Of a stretch of 64,000 bases of DNA, positions 53,971 through 64,000 are shown piece by piece. The first letter of the stretch is position 1, and each line of letters starts with the position of its first letter. The stretch is from Megascapheus bottae (taxonomy: Eukaryota > Chordata > Mammalia > Rodentia > Geomyidae), in the NCBI GenBank assembly GCA_024803745.1, contig JANJXV010000196.1, positions 12,501 through 76,500 on the forward strand, written 5' to 3'. Position numbers and translations under genes: made by a program. A model generated the notes under the pieces. That model was not told the DNA's origin, made no database searches, and worked only from the letters and a program-made list of their open reading frames with translations.

Positions 53971-54162
53971 TGTGTTCTAGACATTCATGGGGGGTCAGAG
54001 CCGCAGAGTCTGGGGTCCTTTTGTGCCTGGGCTGGCTTGGAACCTCGGTCCTCAGACCTCGGCCTCCTGGGGAGCGAATGGCTGAGCCACCACACCTGGC
54101 TCCTTAGCATCTTGTGAGTTCCGATCGCCCCACTGAGCTGAACCTTCTACACTCTTTTTAAA

Positions 54163-54345
54163 CCAGCCGGGGCTTGAACTCAGGGCCTGGGCAGTGTCCT
54201 TGGGCGTTCCCCGACCGCTTGAGCCACAGCTTCATTTCCAGCTTTTGTTTCCATTGTCAATTGAGGGAAGGTCTCATGGATTTGCCTGCCTATATGACTG
54301 AGCTGTTACAGCCTCCTGAGCAGCTAGAATTACAGATGCCCTCCA
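54163..54345 (-). repeat. Dimeric B1-ID-like SINE
   Basis: 'ggggcttgaactcagggcctgggcagtgtcc' to 'cctcctgagcagctagaattacag'. Partner of 23,560-23,760. Confidence 0.65.
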
Positions 54346-54504
54346 CAAGCCTCACCTCTGAAAAGATTCCGTCTGCCCCACAGCCTTGCTATACAAAGAA
54401 CCAAACTTCTGTCACTTTTGGGAGACACACCACATTCGAATAACATCAGTATAATGACTCATGGTTATAACTTAAGATTTAAATTATATAGTTTTAAAAT
54501 TATG

Positions 54505-55395
54505 TTTTCTTCAGAAGAAGAGATTAAAATGGTAGAAAAGCAGATGAGAAAATGTTCATCATCCATGGTCATCAAGGAAATGCAAATAAAAACAACCCTA
54601 AGATACCACCTTACCCCAACAAGAATGGCCAAGATTTTGAACTCAGACAATGACAGTCGCTGGCGGGGTTGTGGAGAAAAAGGAACCCTACTGCACTGCT
54701 GGTGGGAATGTAGACTAGTTCAGCCACTCTGGAAAGCAGTGTGGAGGTTTCTTAAAGAACTGAAAATAGACCTTCCCTATGATCCCGCCATACCACTCCT
54801 GGGCATCTATCCTGAACATCATAACCTGAGATATTATAAGGACACCTGCTCAGCTATGTTTATCTCTGCACTATTCACAATAGCCAAGTGATAGAAACAA
54901 TCCAGATGCCCCACTGCAGATGAATGGATACAGAAAATGTGGTATACATACACAATGGAATTCTACATAGCCAACAGACAAGATAAAATAATGGCATTCG
55001 CAGGGAAGTGGATGAATCTAGAGCAAATTATGTTGAGTGAGACAAGTCAAGACCTAAGGAACAAAAGATGCATGGTATCCTTAATATGTGGCTATTAAAT
55101 CCAAAGAAAACAAGAATGAGGACTCAACAGCTGCATACCTAAAGCTATGAACATGGTAATGGAAATATAAATATAACTATATAGACATAAAAACCTATGA
55201 CTCTATAGACATAATGTTTTATTACATAAATTAATGTTTCTATGACATACAAACCCTTAGCCTAATTTTAAGTTCTAAATACTAAGTCCCAGTGATTATA
55301 AATAGAGATTCCCTCCTTGAACACTTATTTGTTAAACTTGTCATTTAAAATATGATGTAAAAATGTTAATAAATTCTCTAATTAAAAAAATACAT
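54505..55395 (+). repeat. L1 fragment (ORF2 C-terminus and 3' UTR)
   Basis: Encodes K-Q-M-R-K-C-S-S-S-M-V-I-K-E-M-Q, L-P-Y-D-P-A-I-P-L-L-G-I-Y-P and A-L-F-T-I-A-K, then the 3' UTR also seen at 33,020-33,365, and ends 'aataaattctctaattaaaaaaa'. 5'-truncated and frame-broken. Absent from copy 1 of the duplication. Confidence 0.9.
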
Positions 55396-55757
55396 TTTCT
55401 CATTGTAGAATCTCATACAAAACTCAGCAGATCCAATGACAGTCAAGAAAATAAATTTGTCAGTCTCAAGATTTAGAGTATATCCATTAACCTTCAATCT
55501 TTATGTAAACTAGAAGACATGCAGTTTCCTGCCTAAAAAGAAAAATTTATCAGCATAGCAAAATTAAACATTTACAGTGAAAGGATATATTATTAACTCA
55601 CAATAGGACTAAGTATCAGCAAGCATCCAGGATAATGGAGCAAATCTTCTTCTATCCATCACCTACCTATCCATCTCATCAGAGGGAAAGAAAATAGTGA
55701 ATTGGGAAACTAACCATTAAGTTCCTCTTAGTTAACATAGAAATCAGGTATAGTCAG

Positions 55758-56012
55758 CCAGATGCTGATGGCTCACGCCTGTAATCCTAACCACTCAAGA
55801 GACTGAGATCTGAGGATCAGGGTTCAAAGCCAGCCTGGACATAAAAGTCTATGAGACTCTTATCTCCAATAAACTACTCTGGAAAATCTGAAGTGATGCT
55901 GTAGTTCTAGTGGTAGAGCATTAGTATTGAGCACAAAGAGGCTCATGGACAGCACCGGGGCTCTGAGTTCAAGCCTCAGAATCAGCACATACACACACAC
56001 ACACACACACAC
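55758..56012 (+). repeat. B1-ID-like SINE with (CA)n tail
   Basis: 'agatgctgatggctcacgcctgtaatcc' through 'aagcctcagaatcagcacatacacac'. The CA run ends at 56,012. Confidence 0.8.
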
Positions 56013-56397
56013 ATCAGCAGGGACAGACATATTATAGGACTATAATCCAACTCCAATCCTGTTTTTTGTAAGTAAATTGAATTGGAACATGACCAGTTTC
56101 ATTCAATCATTCATGAACTGTGTGTGGAATCCTTTGTGTTACAAGGGCAAAGCTGAGTAAGGATTACACAAAGACTATGTGCCACAACTCTAAACCATAC
56201 ACTCTCTAACATACACAGAGAAAGTTTTCTAACCCCTATTCTAAATCATAGAGGAGTCAATAACCACAAATTGGCTAAGAGCAGGCACCTAAGAAAAATG
56301 TTCAGAATAAATTAAAGAAAGACATGAAAAATAGTTTATAAACTCCACCTAATTCATTAATTTTGAAATAATCAAGCCTACTGGTGTGGCCGAATAT

Positions 56398-56600
56398 CAC
56401 CTCCAGTACCACCCTTGGTGCATACACCATCACCTCCAGTACCACCCTTGGTGCATACACCATCACCTCCAGTACCACCCTTGGTGCATACACCATCATC
56501 ACCTCCAGTACCACCCTTGGTGCATACACCATCACCTCCAGTACCACCCTTGGTGCATACACCATCATCACCTCCAGTACCACCCTTGGTGCATATACTG
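56398..56600 (+). repeat. 33/36-bp minisatellite
   Basis: Six copies of a unit holding 'cacctccagtaccaccc' and 'ttggtgcatacaccat', with some 36-base units through an extra 'cat'. The other duplication copy has only a single degenerate unit near 25,095. Confidence 0.9.
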
Positions 56601-56867
56601 TCACTACTGGTCCCACTTTTGGTACATACACTATCACCCCGATATTACCTCTGTACATACACTGTCGTCCCCAATACCACCTCCAGTGCATACTCTGTCG
56701 TCTCCAGTGCCACCTTTGGTACATATAAAATCTCTCTGCCTTAACTTTATTGGCTTTTCTCTTTAGTTTCACCTCAGTAGTAATTAAAAGTATGTCTTCA
56801 TGCTTAGTGAGTGCATGCTGCTATGTCAGACTGAGCAAGATGAGAAGAGTGGTCCTTTTCCCCTGGT

Positions 56868-57096
56868 CTGCTGGACATCAGGAGCCCATATTTATAATCA
56901 TAGTTATTCAGAAACCTTAGGTCTGAGGATTTAGGCTCAAAGCCAGCAGCTCAGGAAAGTCTTTGATACTCTTATCTCCAATTATACACCAAAGGCAGGA
57001 AGTGAAGTTATGGCTCATGTACCAACGAGCTAGCCTTTAGCAAAAAAGCTCAGGAACATGCCCACGCCTGAACTTCAAATCCCAAAACCAACACTT

Positions 57097-57142
<46 letters not shown>
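56868..57142 (+). repeat. B1-ID-like SINE with (CA)n tail
   Basis: Diverged SINE ending in about 24 CA units (57,094-57,142). Confidence 0.75.
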
Positions 57143-57145
<3 letters not shown>

Positions 57146-57264
57146 CTGGTAGGGGGGAGAAAAGTTATATAATAAAAACATTTTCAAGTGTAATAAAGGA
57201 GATATGCTCAAGAGATACCTCCTCCTCTCCATCTGCTTGGGTCAATCAGTAGAGGTTTACACAA

Positions 57265-57471
57265 GGTTTACACAGAGGGTTGCACGACCGCTAAAAGATA
57301 CTGGCACAAGTCCACGGGACGCGAGAGGACTTGACTGACCAGCCACTACCAGATGCTGACTTGATATGGTTCACAGATGGGAGTAGCTTTATCTCCCAAG
57401 GACGCAGGTATGCGGGAGCAGCCATAGTGACTGAGACTAAGGTGGTCTGGGCGGCGCCAGGGGACTATTGA
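57265..57471 (+). pseudogene. pol: Gammaretroviral RNase H fragment
   Basis: Encodes [11 protein letters not shown], then F-T-D-G-S-S (first catalytic Asp), A-G-A-A-I-V-T-E-T and V-W-A, the start of an MLV-like RNase H. There is a stop before the motif and another at the end, so it is a fragment of about 65 codons. Confidence 0.88.
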
Positions 57472-57689
57472 CTGCTGAAAAAAGGGGGCCAGATTTGAAA
57501 ACCAGGTAAAACATGGGCCTCCGGCTTTACAAATGCTACCTAAAGAAAATAATAATAATAATAATAGAGCTAAGTTTTCAGGAGTTATAAAGTTAAATTT
57601 TAAAATTAAGTTACTAAACCACTAAAGATCAACTAAATCATAGCTAAATGTCCTGTCAGGCTTACCGGATGCTGTAAAATAACCCAGAG

Positions 57690-58705
57690 ATTCCAGGTAA
57701 GATCATGCTTGGAGACTATTTCTGTGTTGACCACCGTGTTGCTTTAATTGGAGTAACGTGGCCTTTTGTAGGACTCATTGATCTGAAAGCTGCAGTTTTG
57801 AGCCTGCCGGGGCAAAGCAAAGTCCCTGTGAGATTGTGGTGTCTAATCTGGCAGCAGAGTACTATTAAGGCAGAGTTGCTTTGGAGCTCGAAGTGGCAGA
57901 GTCCTAGCTCTGAGCTGAAAAGCGGGGGACAGCACTCAAGCACCAAGCTCGGGACTCACAGTGGCAGAGTGCAAGCCTTGAGCTGAAGAGCTGAAAGACA
58001 GCACCCAGACCCTGAGTTCAACTCCAGAAACCAACAAAGTAAAATGCCAGTGGGATGTTTATCCTGGTGTGGAGAGACACTATTGGGACGAAAGCAAGTA
58101 AGCCACTATTTGGATGGCAGAGATGGTGTCAGATCCTAGAGTCACTTGTGCTTGGCCATTCAATATTAATCAGAGCCAGGAGGTCATAAAATAGTTTGTA
58201 AGCATTCCTTACTAATGCCCGTGCCTTTCATAACTGGGCAGGAACTTGTCAATCATCTGTGATAGTGGATAGTTTAAAGTCCTAACTGAGTAAAGTTTGA
58301 TTTGACACCAGCCACAAATTCAGGAAAGTTTGTGGATCTGAGGCTTATGTCCCCATTGATCTGTATATAGGCCTACATAGGTAACTGAGGCATTGTTGGG
58401 GTCGCAGGGATTAAGTTCCCCAGACAATCAAAAAAATACCTTTGCAAATGGGTGCTAAGTAAGCTACACTATTGTAGCCAAAAAATATTGTACAGTTGTT
58501 AAATATTGTATATGTAATCCTGGCAACCCCTTGGTAAAATCGGCTAAACTTTTAGGGTCCCTGGCCAAGGTTAAAGACAACGCCCCTGAGTCCGCTTAAA
58601 AAAGTTACAGAAGCTGAATCTCCGCCCATCAATCCCCTTTAGATAAAGGGACCAGAGTCATTTTTAAAAAGTAAAAAATATAAAAAAGAGTAGTAACAGA
58701 TGTGC
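57690..58705 (+). repeat. Module X, copy in relic C
   Basis: Aligns by eye with 10,105-11,143 of provirus A in the same sense direction, including two SINE-like pieces at about 57,895-58,040. In relic C it sits between pol and env text. In provirus A it sits directly before the 3' end. Confidence 0.8.
57705..57986 (+). CDS. Small reading frame in module X (93 codons), unknown
   Basis: Starts at the ATG equivalent to 11,129 in provirus A (M-L-G-D-Y-F-C-V-D-H). It stays in the same frame through L-I-D-L-K-A, S-L-P-G-Q-S-K-V-P-V and L-L-W-S-S-K-W-Q-S. It is open although the surrounding relic is full of stops. No family is recognised. Coding status is doubtful. Confidence 0.25.
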   Translation: MLGDYFCVDHRVALIGVTWPFVGLIDLKAAVLSLPGQSKVPVRLWCLIWQQSTIKAELLWSSKWQSPSSELKSGGQHSSTKLGTHSGRVQALS

Positions 58706-59860
58706 AAGAATGGAGGCTGCACTTATAAAAAATGGCTACAGGTTCAAGTCTTCTATGCCTGCCTTAAAAAATCCTAGTCTCATCTAAAGGAAATCTGGTT
58801 ACTAAAAGTTGTCACCCTGGTACATTATTTTGGGGTCTCGCCTTCTACTGTCTTAAAAACCAGTGGGGTGCCAGCCTGCAAAAATGAGTGTGCTCAGGTA
58901 AAGCAACCAAAAAATCATTGGAAGACTTCATCAAAGTCAGGCCTCTGGGCAAGCTTCTCTAACCAGTCCATACAGAAATTTGCAGGGGACCCAGCTAAAG
59001 GTGTGACAGTCCATTAAAACTGCTGAGAGACAAGGTTGATGCCACACATCCTGTCCTGCCTGATTCCACCACTGCAAAGCTGCTTCCTGAGAGGACTGGA
59101 ACTAAACCCTTGGTGGTGGGACATTCTATCTGTGCTAAGTTCAAAGTCCTCTAGGTTTTTACAGCCATTATGGTGATTCTGGATGGGTAAAGGGATTTTT
59201 CCATCCAGTGCTGAACAGCCTAGAGGTGAGAGGTGCAAATATAAATAAGGGCTCAAATAAAAAAAAGTAGTAAGTTTAAAAAAAATTTTAAAAATGGTTT
59301 ATAAAGGATAAAAAATATATTCATGTAAATTATAAAAGGTTTAAGTGTGTAGCCAATGGTATGAGCATTATCTCAAAAATAAAAATTATAAATAAAATTG
59401 GTAGATATGTAATTAAGTTAGCCATAATACAAGCTGGGTCAGAATTGGTAGACTGGTATAAAACTATTCTTTGTGCCCACCTGAGGGATTGTTAAGCATG
59501 CTTCCTAGTTGTGAGAGCTTTTTCTTGGGTGCAGAACTGGGAAGGCACGCTATATGCCCCTCCAAACCAAAAAAAAAATGCTGTCTGCCCAAGTCTGATA
59601 ACAATTGTTGGCCCCCCAAGCCATGTGTTATCTCATCTGGCATTGTTAACCATGATTCAATCCAGTCCTTACAGGTCTTACAAGTGGATTTGCGGACATG
59701 TTCATCGTCTGGTTTCCAGTATCCTGGCACTCAAGTATACCTGCACTGTGATACCCAGCACTCCAACCACTGTAAAGGTAGTGGAAAAAGACCTACTGGA
59801 TTCATCACTCCTGTGGAGACAGGGTATAGAGACTTTGGACTTTCAGATTCCCAGAAAAAC
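58706..59860. other. Degraded interior of relic C
   Basis: Probably env surface-subunit territory by position, but too decayed for domain assignment. It has many A-rich short indels. Confidence 0.4.
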
Positions 59861-60249
59861 GGACTTTAACATTATTGGGTCCCAAAAAGGATGTTTGTGT
59901 GTCACCCTATGTCACTTTTGAGCAAACCATGCTGGAGTAATAAAAAATTAAAATAAAATAGTCTGGCAACTGTCAAGAGGAGACTAGATAAACAACAACA
60001 ACAAAAAAGAGACAGGGGTCCCGAGAATAATATAAAAGGCTGTACAACTGGTCCCCCTGGGCAACTTCTCTAATCTCAGCCATTATTGGCCCACTGGTAA
60101 TTATTGTAATGTTATTGTTAATTGCCCCTTGTGTAATTAATGCGATAATATCCTTCGTAAAAAAGAAGGTTAAAGTTATCAAACTGATGATCCTACACAC
60201 CTGGTATAACCCCGTTTATACTGAGGTAAATAGTCAAAGATTTGACTAA
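59861..60249 (+). pseudogene. env: Gammaretroviral env transmembrane remnant
   Basis: A decayed cysteine region (K-G-C-L-C-V...C, then A-N-H-A-G) is followed after stops by S-P-W-A-T-S-L-I-S-A-I-I-G-P-L-V-I-I-V-M and a hydrophobic anchor ending A-P-C-V-I-N. A cytoplasmic tail follows and terminates at 60,247-60,249. This matches the end of MLV-like transmembrane subunits. Several stops rule out function. Confidence 0.82.
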
Positions 60250-60252
60250 ACT

Positions 60253-60267
60253 AAAAAAAGGGGGGGA
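60253..60267 (+). promoter_or_regulatory. Polypurine tract of relic C
   Basis: 'aaaaaaagggggggga' type tract directly before the LTR. Confidence 0.75.
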
Positions 60268-60788
60268 TGAGGAGCATAGAAAATATCTCTATATTTTCTA
60301 TAAACCTATATTAGCCATTTGTATTTTTATACTTGTATTCATTTGGATGGTTATGCTTGTATTTCCTTAACTTGCCTTTCTGCCCTGAGAAATGCAACTG
60401 CTGTCCTTGTGCCTAATCTACAACCACCCACTTGTCCTTGGTTCCCAGACTGAGCTACAGTCTAGGAGGGAGTATACACATTCCAAGCTGGGAGCTAGAG
60501 ATAGTAGCCATCTGGTACCAACAAGGTCGGACTTGTGAGGGCCAGCAAACTAGGGCAGATGTCAACCAATCACAAGCCCGTCACCATGGAGATCCCCCTA
60601 GACTCATATCTGGCCTAAAACCACCCTCCCAAAATGACAGCCAGCTAGACTGACCAATGATTAGCCACGACCCCTTTCCTGCTTTGAATTGCACCAATCA
60701 TTTAATGAAATTATAGTATAAATTTCCCGCGTGGCATATTGATTTGTTGCTATTACTTGCTGGGACCTTCCCCCTACCAAAAAAAATG

Positions 60789-60795
60789 TATAAAA
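60789..60795 (+). promoter_or_regulatory. TATA box in relic C LTR
   Basis: TATAAAA, about 80 bases before the AATAAA signal. Confidence 0.65.
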
Positions 60796-60872
60796 GGGGC
60801 TGTAATCTTGTGCTCGGGGCCTCTGGTCTGCACTCGACTATCAGTGCGCAGAGACCTGTGCTTGAGCTTGTC

Positions 60873-60878
60873 AATAAA
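60873..60878 (+). terminator. Polyadenylation signal in relic C LTR
   Basis: AATAAA in the LTR about 80 bases after the TATA box. Confidence 0.65.
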
Positions 60879-61194
60879 TGACTCATTGCAATTTGCATTG
60901 ACCTTTGGTCTCTGGCTATGGGGGGGGCTTCAAGTTTCTGGGTACAATAGAGGCAGACAGGCAATTCGGGGACAATGAGGGATGAGGGGAATTCAGAGAC
61001 AGACACTTTCCTAAAGGCATCTAAGCTCTATTTTCTTTGTTTTAAGCCTTTTAGTATATTAAATGCTGCTGCATTTGCCAACGCAAAAAGGAGAGAAATG
61101 TAAAAGAGCAGCTCCCTTCCTCTGTCCATTTTCCCAAAATACTTAATATTCTCTGCAAACTAATCAGAGATATCTTATAGAAAGAAGCCAGGGC

Positions 61195-61415
61195 TTGTCA
61201 CTAGTGGCTCATACCTATAATCCTAGCTACTCAGGAGGCTGAGATTCGAGGATCTCGGTTCAAAGCCAGCATGGGCAGGAAAGTCCATGAGATTCTTACT
61301 TCCAGTTAACCACCAGAAAACCAGAAGTGGAGCCATGACTCAAATGGTAGAACAGAAAAGTTCAGGGACAGCACCCAGGCTGTGAGGTCAAGTATCCCAA
61401 CTGACAAAAAAAGAA
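61195..61415 (+). repeat. B1-ID-like SINE
   Basis: 'gtggctcatacctataatcctagctactcagg' through 'gaggtcaagtatcccaactgac' and an A-rich tail. Confidence 0.75.
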
Positions 61416-61429
61416 AAAGAAAAAAGAAA

Positions 61430-61665
61430 GAAGCTGGGTGCTACTGACTCACTCCTATAATCCTAGCTATTCAGTAGTCTAAGATCTCAAGTTTGTGGTT
61501 TAAAGCCAACTGAGGCAGGAAATTCCAAGAAACTATTATCTGCAATTAACTACCAAATGCCAGAAATAGAACTGTGTCTAAAATGGTTGAGTGCTAACCT
61601 TGAGTACAAAAGCTTGTGAACAGTGACAAGGTGATGACTTCAAACCCCAGGCCTGGCACAGGAAG
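61430..61665 (+). repeat. B1-ID-like SINE
   Basis: Diverged second SINE in tandem: 'gctgggtgctactgactcactcctataatcc' through 'ttcaaaccccaggcctggcac'. Confidence 0.75.
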
Positions 61666-61872
61666 AAAGAAAGGGGGGAGGGGGAAAGAGGAAGGAAGGA
61701 AGGAAGGAAGGAAGGAAGGAAGAGAGGGAGGGAGGGAGGGAGGGAGGGAGGGAGGGAGGGAAGGCAGGAAGGAAGGAAGGAAGGAAGGAAGGAAGGAAGG
61801 AAGGAAGGAAGGAAGGAAGGAAGGAAAGGAAAGGACAAAGGAAGGGAGGGAGGGAGGGAGGGAGGAGAAGGA
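61664..61872 (+). repeat. (GGAA)n/(GGGA)n purine microsatellite
   Basis: About 200 bases of almost pure purine with alternating GGAA and GGGA blocks, grown from the SINE tail. Open frames on both strands are artefacts. Confidence 0.95.
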
Positions 61873-62011
61873 AAAAAGTTACACTGGGTAGAGAAAGAAA
61901 AGATTCAGGCACCAAAACACAAAAGAAAATGACCCTTCTGGGCACAAAATGTCTAAAATACTTACCTCAATATGAACACTTGTCGTCTATATTTCTCAGA
62001 AACCATCTAAA

Positions 62012-62195
62012 CAGGGGCTGGGAGCATAGCCTAGTGGTAGAGTGCTCACCTAGCATGCATGAAGACCCAGGTTCGATTCCTCGCTACCACATACTCAGAA
62101 AAAGCTAGAAGTGGTGGTATGGCTCAAGTGGCAGGACGCTAGCCTTGAGGAAAATGCCCAGGCCCTGAGTTCATGCTCCAGGACTGGCAAAAAAA
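62012..62195 (+). repeat. ID-type SINE
   Basis: 'ggggctgggagcatagcctagtggtagagtgctc' to 'ccaggactggcaaaaaaa', close to consensus. Confidence 0.85.
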
Positions 62196-62269
62196 ATCTA
62201 AACAATAACAAGAAAGCAACCACAGGACTATTTTTTAAATTATACAAACTAGAGAGCTTTTTTTCTTTT

Positions 62270-62400
62270 TCTTTTTAGTTTTTCTTTTTTCCCTCTCTGT
62301 CTAGCCAGTACTATACAACTTTGAACTCAAGGCCTAGAACTTGATCAGCTTCCTCACTGGATGAGATGTCCCACTTGAGCTACACCTCAGCCTTATTTTG
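62270..62400 (-). repeat. Diverged SINE
   Basis: T-rich lead, 'ctttgaactcaaggcctagaactt' and 'cacttgagctacacctcag', reverse strand. Confidence 0.5.
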
Positions 62401-62756
62401 AAAATGAAATGTCTTGGATTTTCTGTTAGTATTTGCTACAAAACAAGGTCGTCCAGAGCTGAGGCTCCACAGCTAGTATTACGAGTATCTGTGTCAAGAT
62501 TTTTTTTTCTGGGGTGGGAGGGCAGGGTCTTGCCATCTTTGAGATGCAGGCTGGCATAGAACTTGACATCTTCATATTGCTGTCTTTCCACTACTGCCTC
62601 CTGCTGAGGCAAGAGGACTGCAAAGTGTGGGTCACATAGTTAGGAGTCTGCCTAGTCAATCTGACAAGACAGCCTAAGTTATTTAAAAACTTTGATATTG
62701 TAGCTCAGTGGCTGAGAACTACCATGTGTGATGCCATGGATACCACACCAGATAGG

Positions 62757-62852
62757 CAGGTAGGTAGGTAGGTAGATAGACAGGATACATACATCCAAAT
62801 GCATGCATACATACATACGTACATACATACATACATACGTACATACATACAT
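62757..62852 (+). repeat. (TAGG)n and (CATA)n microsatellites
   Basis: TAGG/TAGA units followed by a longer CATA run interrupted by CGTA. Confidence 0.9.
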
Positions 62853-62889
62853 ACGACAGCAGTGAATTGGAGGGTTCGATCTGGTGCTT

Positions 62890-63095
62890 ATTCCAGGTCC
62901 TTAGGCGGAATGTCACTTACTTCTACCAGGGGAAGCATGGAGGCCCGAGCTGTGAGCGCCTGGTGGGGAGAAATGGTCAGGCAACGGTTGCTCCTGGTCA
63001 GATGTATACTACCCCACAGCCTCTCCAGGCCACCTAGAGGACTAAGGTGAGATCTAACCATGGCCTCATCACTCAGCTTGCCCCTGAGGTCCCTG
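62890..63095 (+). repeat. Short paralogue of 8,650-8,860
   Basis: Shares 'acttctacc.ggggaagcatggaggcc', 'cgcctggtggggagaaatgg' and 'ccatggcctca' in the same order and orientation. Confidence 0.65.
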
Positions 63096-63204
63096 TTTCT
63101 CCTTCCTTGGGTCAGTATCTGCTCTGTCTCTGGAATGCTTGATTTTTGTCACAGTCACAAAAAGTATATTTCCTCAGATAAGGTAGGATGCGTTTGTCTT
63201 CTTC

Positions 63205-63385
63205 TTTTTTGTTCTTTTGAACTGAAAGTCTACACACTGTCCCTGAGCTTTTTCCACTCAAGGCTCACACTCTCCCTGTTTAAGCTATGGTGCCATTTCA
63301 GGTTTTCTGGCAGCTACTTGGGGATAAGAGTCTCTCACCAGGGGCTGGCTTCAAGCTGTGATGCCGCCACCGACCCTCAGCTTTG
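63205..63385 (-). repeat. Dimeric B1-ID-like SINE
   Basis: 'ctgtccctgagctttttccactcaaggct' then 'cagctacttggggataagagtc'. Diverged, reverse strand. Confidence 0.55.
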
Positions 63386-63837
63386 GGTGTTTGTTTTCAG
63401 AATTCAAGATGATGCTCTACCTGTGGCCATACATCCCTCATTGACAGTTGGACTGTTGGACTCCAGGCCCTGGGATGGAGAGGTGTCCAGGTCGAAATGT
63501 GGAACCCCTGGGAGCAAAAGTTGTCTTTTGTCATTCCAAATTCTCTGCTTCTAAACTACCAGCATTTAGCTAAGCTTATCAGCGTCAAATTTGTTCATTC
63601 ATACATGTAGTACAATAAGTATTTTTCAAAGTATCCTTGTTTAAACTGATTTGATAGTACATAATCTATTGTTCTGAGCACATACAATTGATACAAAATT
63701 TTGTCTTGCCATAAAGTTTGGATGATCCAAGTTTTTGTACTCCATAACCATTTATTTAAACTACACTTGGTAAAAGTGTCTATTTCAATCTTTTACCCAT
63801 TTAGTGGTAATTTTCCTTCTCTTTTGAGTTTTACACA
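63386..63837. other. No gene seen
   Basis: AT-rich sequence. No exon or repeat was recognised. Confidence 0.4.
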
Positions 63838-64000
63838 CTTTTTTATTGCTGAGGTAATGTATAGTTAATTCGCCAGGTAATAGGTGCATTACTTCTCACA
63901 TATTGATACCCCTTCTCATGGTTTTTGTCCCCATTTCGCTCTCCCTACCCCTACCAATCATCTTGGTTTCCCCCCTTCCCTTCCCTATTTCAAATAAACA
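63838..64000 (-). repeat. L1 3' end, running off the window
   Basis: 'cttttttattgctgaggtaatgtatagttaattcgcc' to 'catcttggtttccccccttccc' matches the L1 3' UTR around provirus B (42,330-42,445 plus 49,079-49,140). It gives the uninterrupted form of that insertion site. Confidence 0.85.

Larger units (their letters stand above)
54163..57270 (+). repeat. Segmental duplication, copy 2 (pair at 23.6-25.6 kb)
   Basis: Counterpart of 23,560-25,640 with two additions, an L1 fragment at 54,505-55,395 and an expanded minisatellite at 56,398-56,600. It is cut on the right by relic C, at the point where copy 1 continues toward the USP18-like exons. Confidence 0.75.
57265..60932 (+). mobile_element. Relic C: gammaretrovirus-type ERV, 3' part
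   Basis: A 5'-truncated old element on the plus strand. In order it holds an RNase H fragment, a joining segment, module X, degraded env with a recognisable transmembrane end, a polypurine tract and a 665-bp LTR. The RNase H and transmembrane text is of the MLV/gammaretrovirus type. No 5' LTR, gag, protease or RT lies in the window; the left end abuts the segmental duplication. Many stops and indels show it is far older than proviruses A and B. Confidence 0.85.
60268..60932 (+). mobile_element. Relic C 3' LTR
   Basis: TGAGGAGC...GGCTTCA, about 665 bp. It has several CCAAT motifs (for example near 60,565 and 60,652), TATAAAA at 60,789-60,795 and AATAAA at 60,873-60,878, in the order expected for U3-R-U5. 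Confidence 0.8.

Noticed and set aside
53394..54117. Open frames of up to 237 codons at 53.4-54.1 kb
   Set aside because: They run through the telomere-like array and the 20-bp minisatellite, with periodic low-complexity protein on both strands.
57265..60932. Relic C as a full provirus
   Set aside because: No 5' LTR, primer site or gag lies upstream. The left edge is in RNase H and abuts the segmental duplication.
61578..61945. Pro/Leu/Ser-rich and Glu/Gly/Lys-rich frames over the purine tract
   Set aside because: Direct translations of the GGAA/GGGA microsatellite.

Overview
The window is vertebrate nuclear DNA, almost certainly a rodent. It is full of short tRNA/ID-type SINEs and B1-ID-like dimers, L1 fragments, CA and purine microsatellites and three endogenous retroviruses. 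The SINE family (a tRNA-like half reading 'gtggctcaagtggtagagtgctagccttgag' style sequence, often joined to a B1-like half) points to a squirrel-, dormouse- or Geomyoidea-type rodent (pocket mice, kangaroo rats) rather than mouse or rat. That placement is inference. No intact host protein-coding gene was found.

Layout. 1-4.8 kb: degenerate telomere-like (CCCTAA-type) DNA followed by ~720-bp tandem units, directly duplicated at 36.3-38.8 kb. 5.6-9.0 kb: GC-rich block with a 42-bp minisatellite and three ~650-bp tandem units. 9,738-18,715 (minus): young class II provirus A with 320-bp LTRs, a 6-bp target duplication, a tRNA-Lys3 primer site and a predicted myristoylated Gag; gag-pro-pol is nearly complete and env is lost. 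18.8-22.9 kb, touching provirus A: about 60 tandem ~69-bp units, each carrying a CTCF-like motif in the same orientation. 23.5-25.6 kb: segment duplicated at 54.2-57.3 kb. 25.9-33.8 kb (minus): an exon-intron-containing, broken copy of USP18. 35.2-41.0 kb: more telomere-like DNA and a 50-bp minisatellite. 42,446-49,072 (plus): provirus B, an IAP-like element (tRNA-Phe primer site, hydrophobic Gag N-terminus, env reduced to its two ends) inserted into an L1. 51.9-54.0 kb: 70/52-bp telomere-like higher-order array running into a 20-bp GC-rich minisatellite. 57.3-60.9 kb (plus): relic C, the 3' part of a gammaretrovirus-type element. 61-64 kb: SINEs, microsatellites and an L1 3' end.

Three points stand out. 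First, the ~60-unit CTCF-motif array looks like a very dense candidate insulator or loop anchor. Second, provirus A (betaretroviral) and relic C (gammaretroviral) share a ~1-kb module (X) in the same orientation, with a 93-95-codon reading frame beginning at the same ATG. Third, the USP18 copy keeps nearly all coding exons but carries stops, a frameshift and a deletion, resembling an unprocessed duplicate. The telomere-like blocks all run in the CCCTAA direction, so the locus may be subtelomeric or built from subtelomeric duplications.

Limits: all comparisons were made by eye. Exon boundaries rest on splice signals and recognised protein similarity, and repeat boundaries are approximate. Most open frames in the repeat arrays are not genes.
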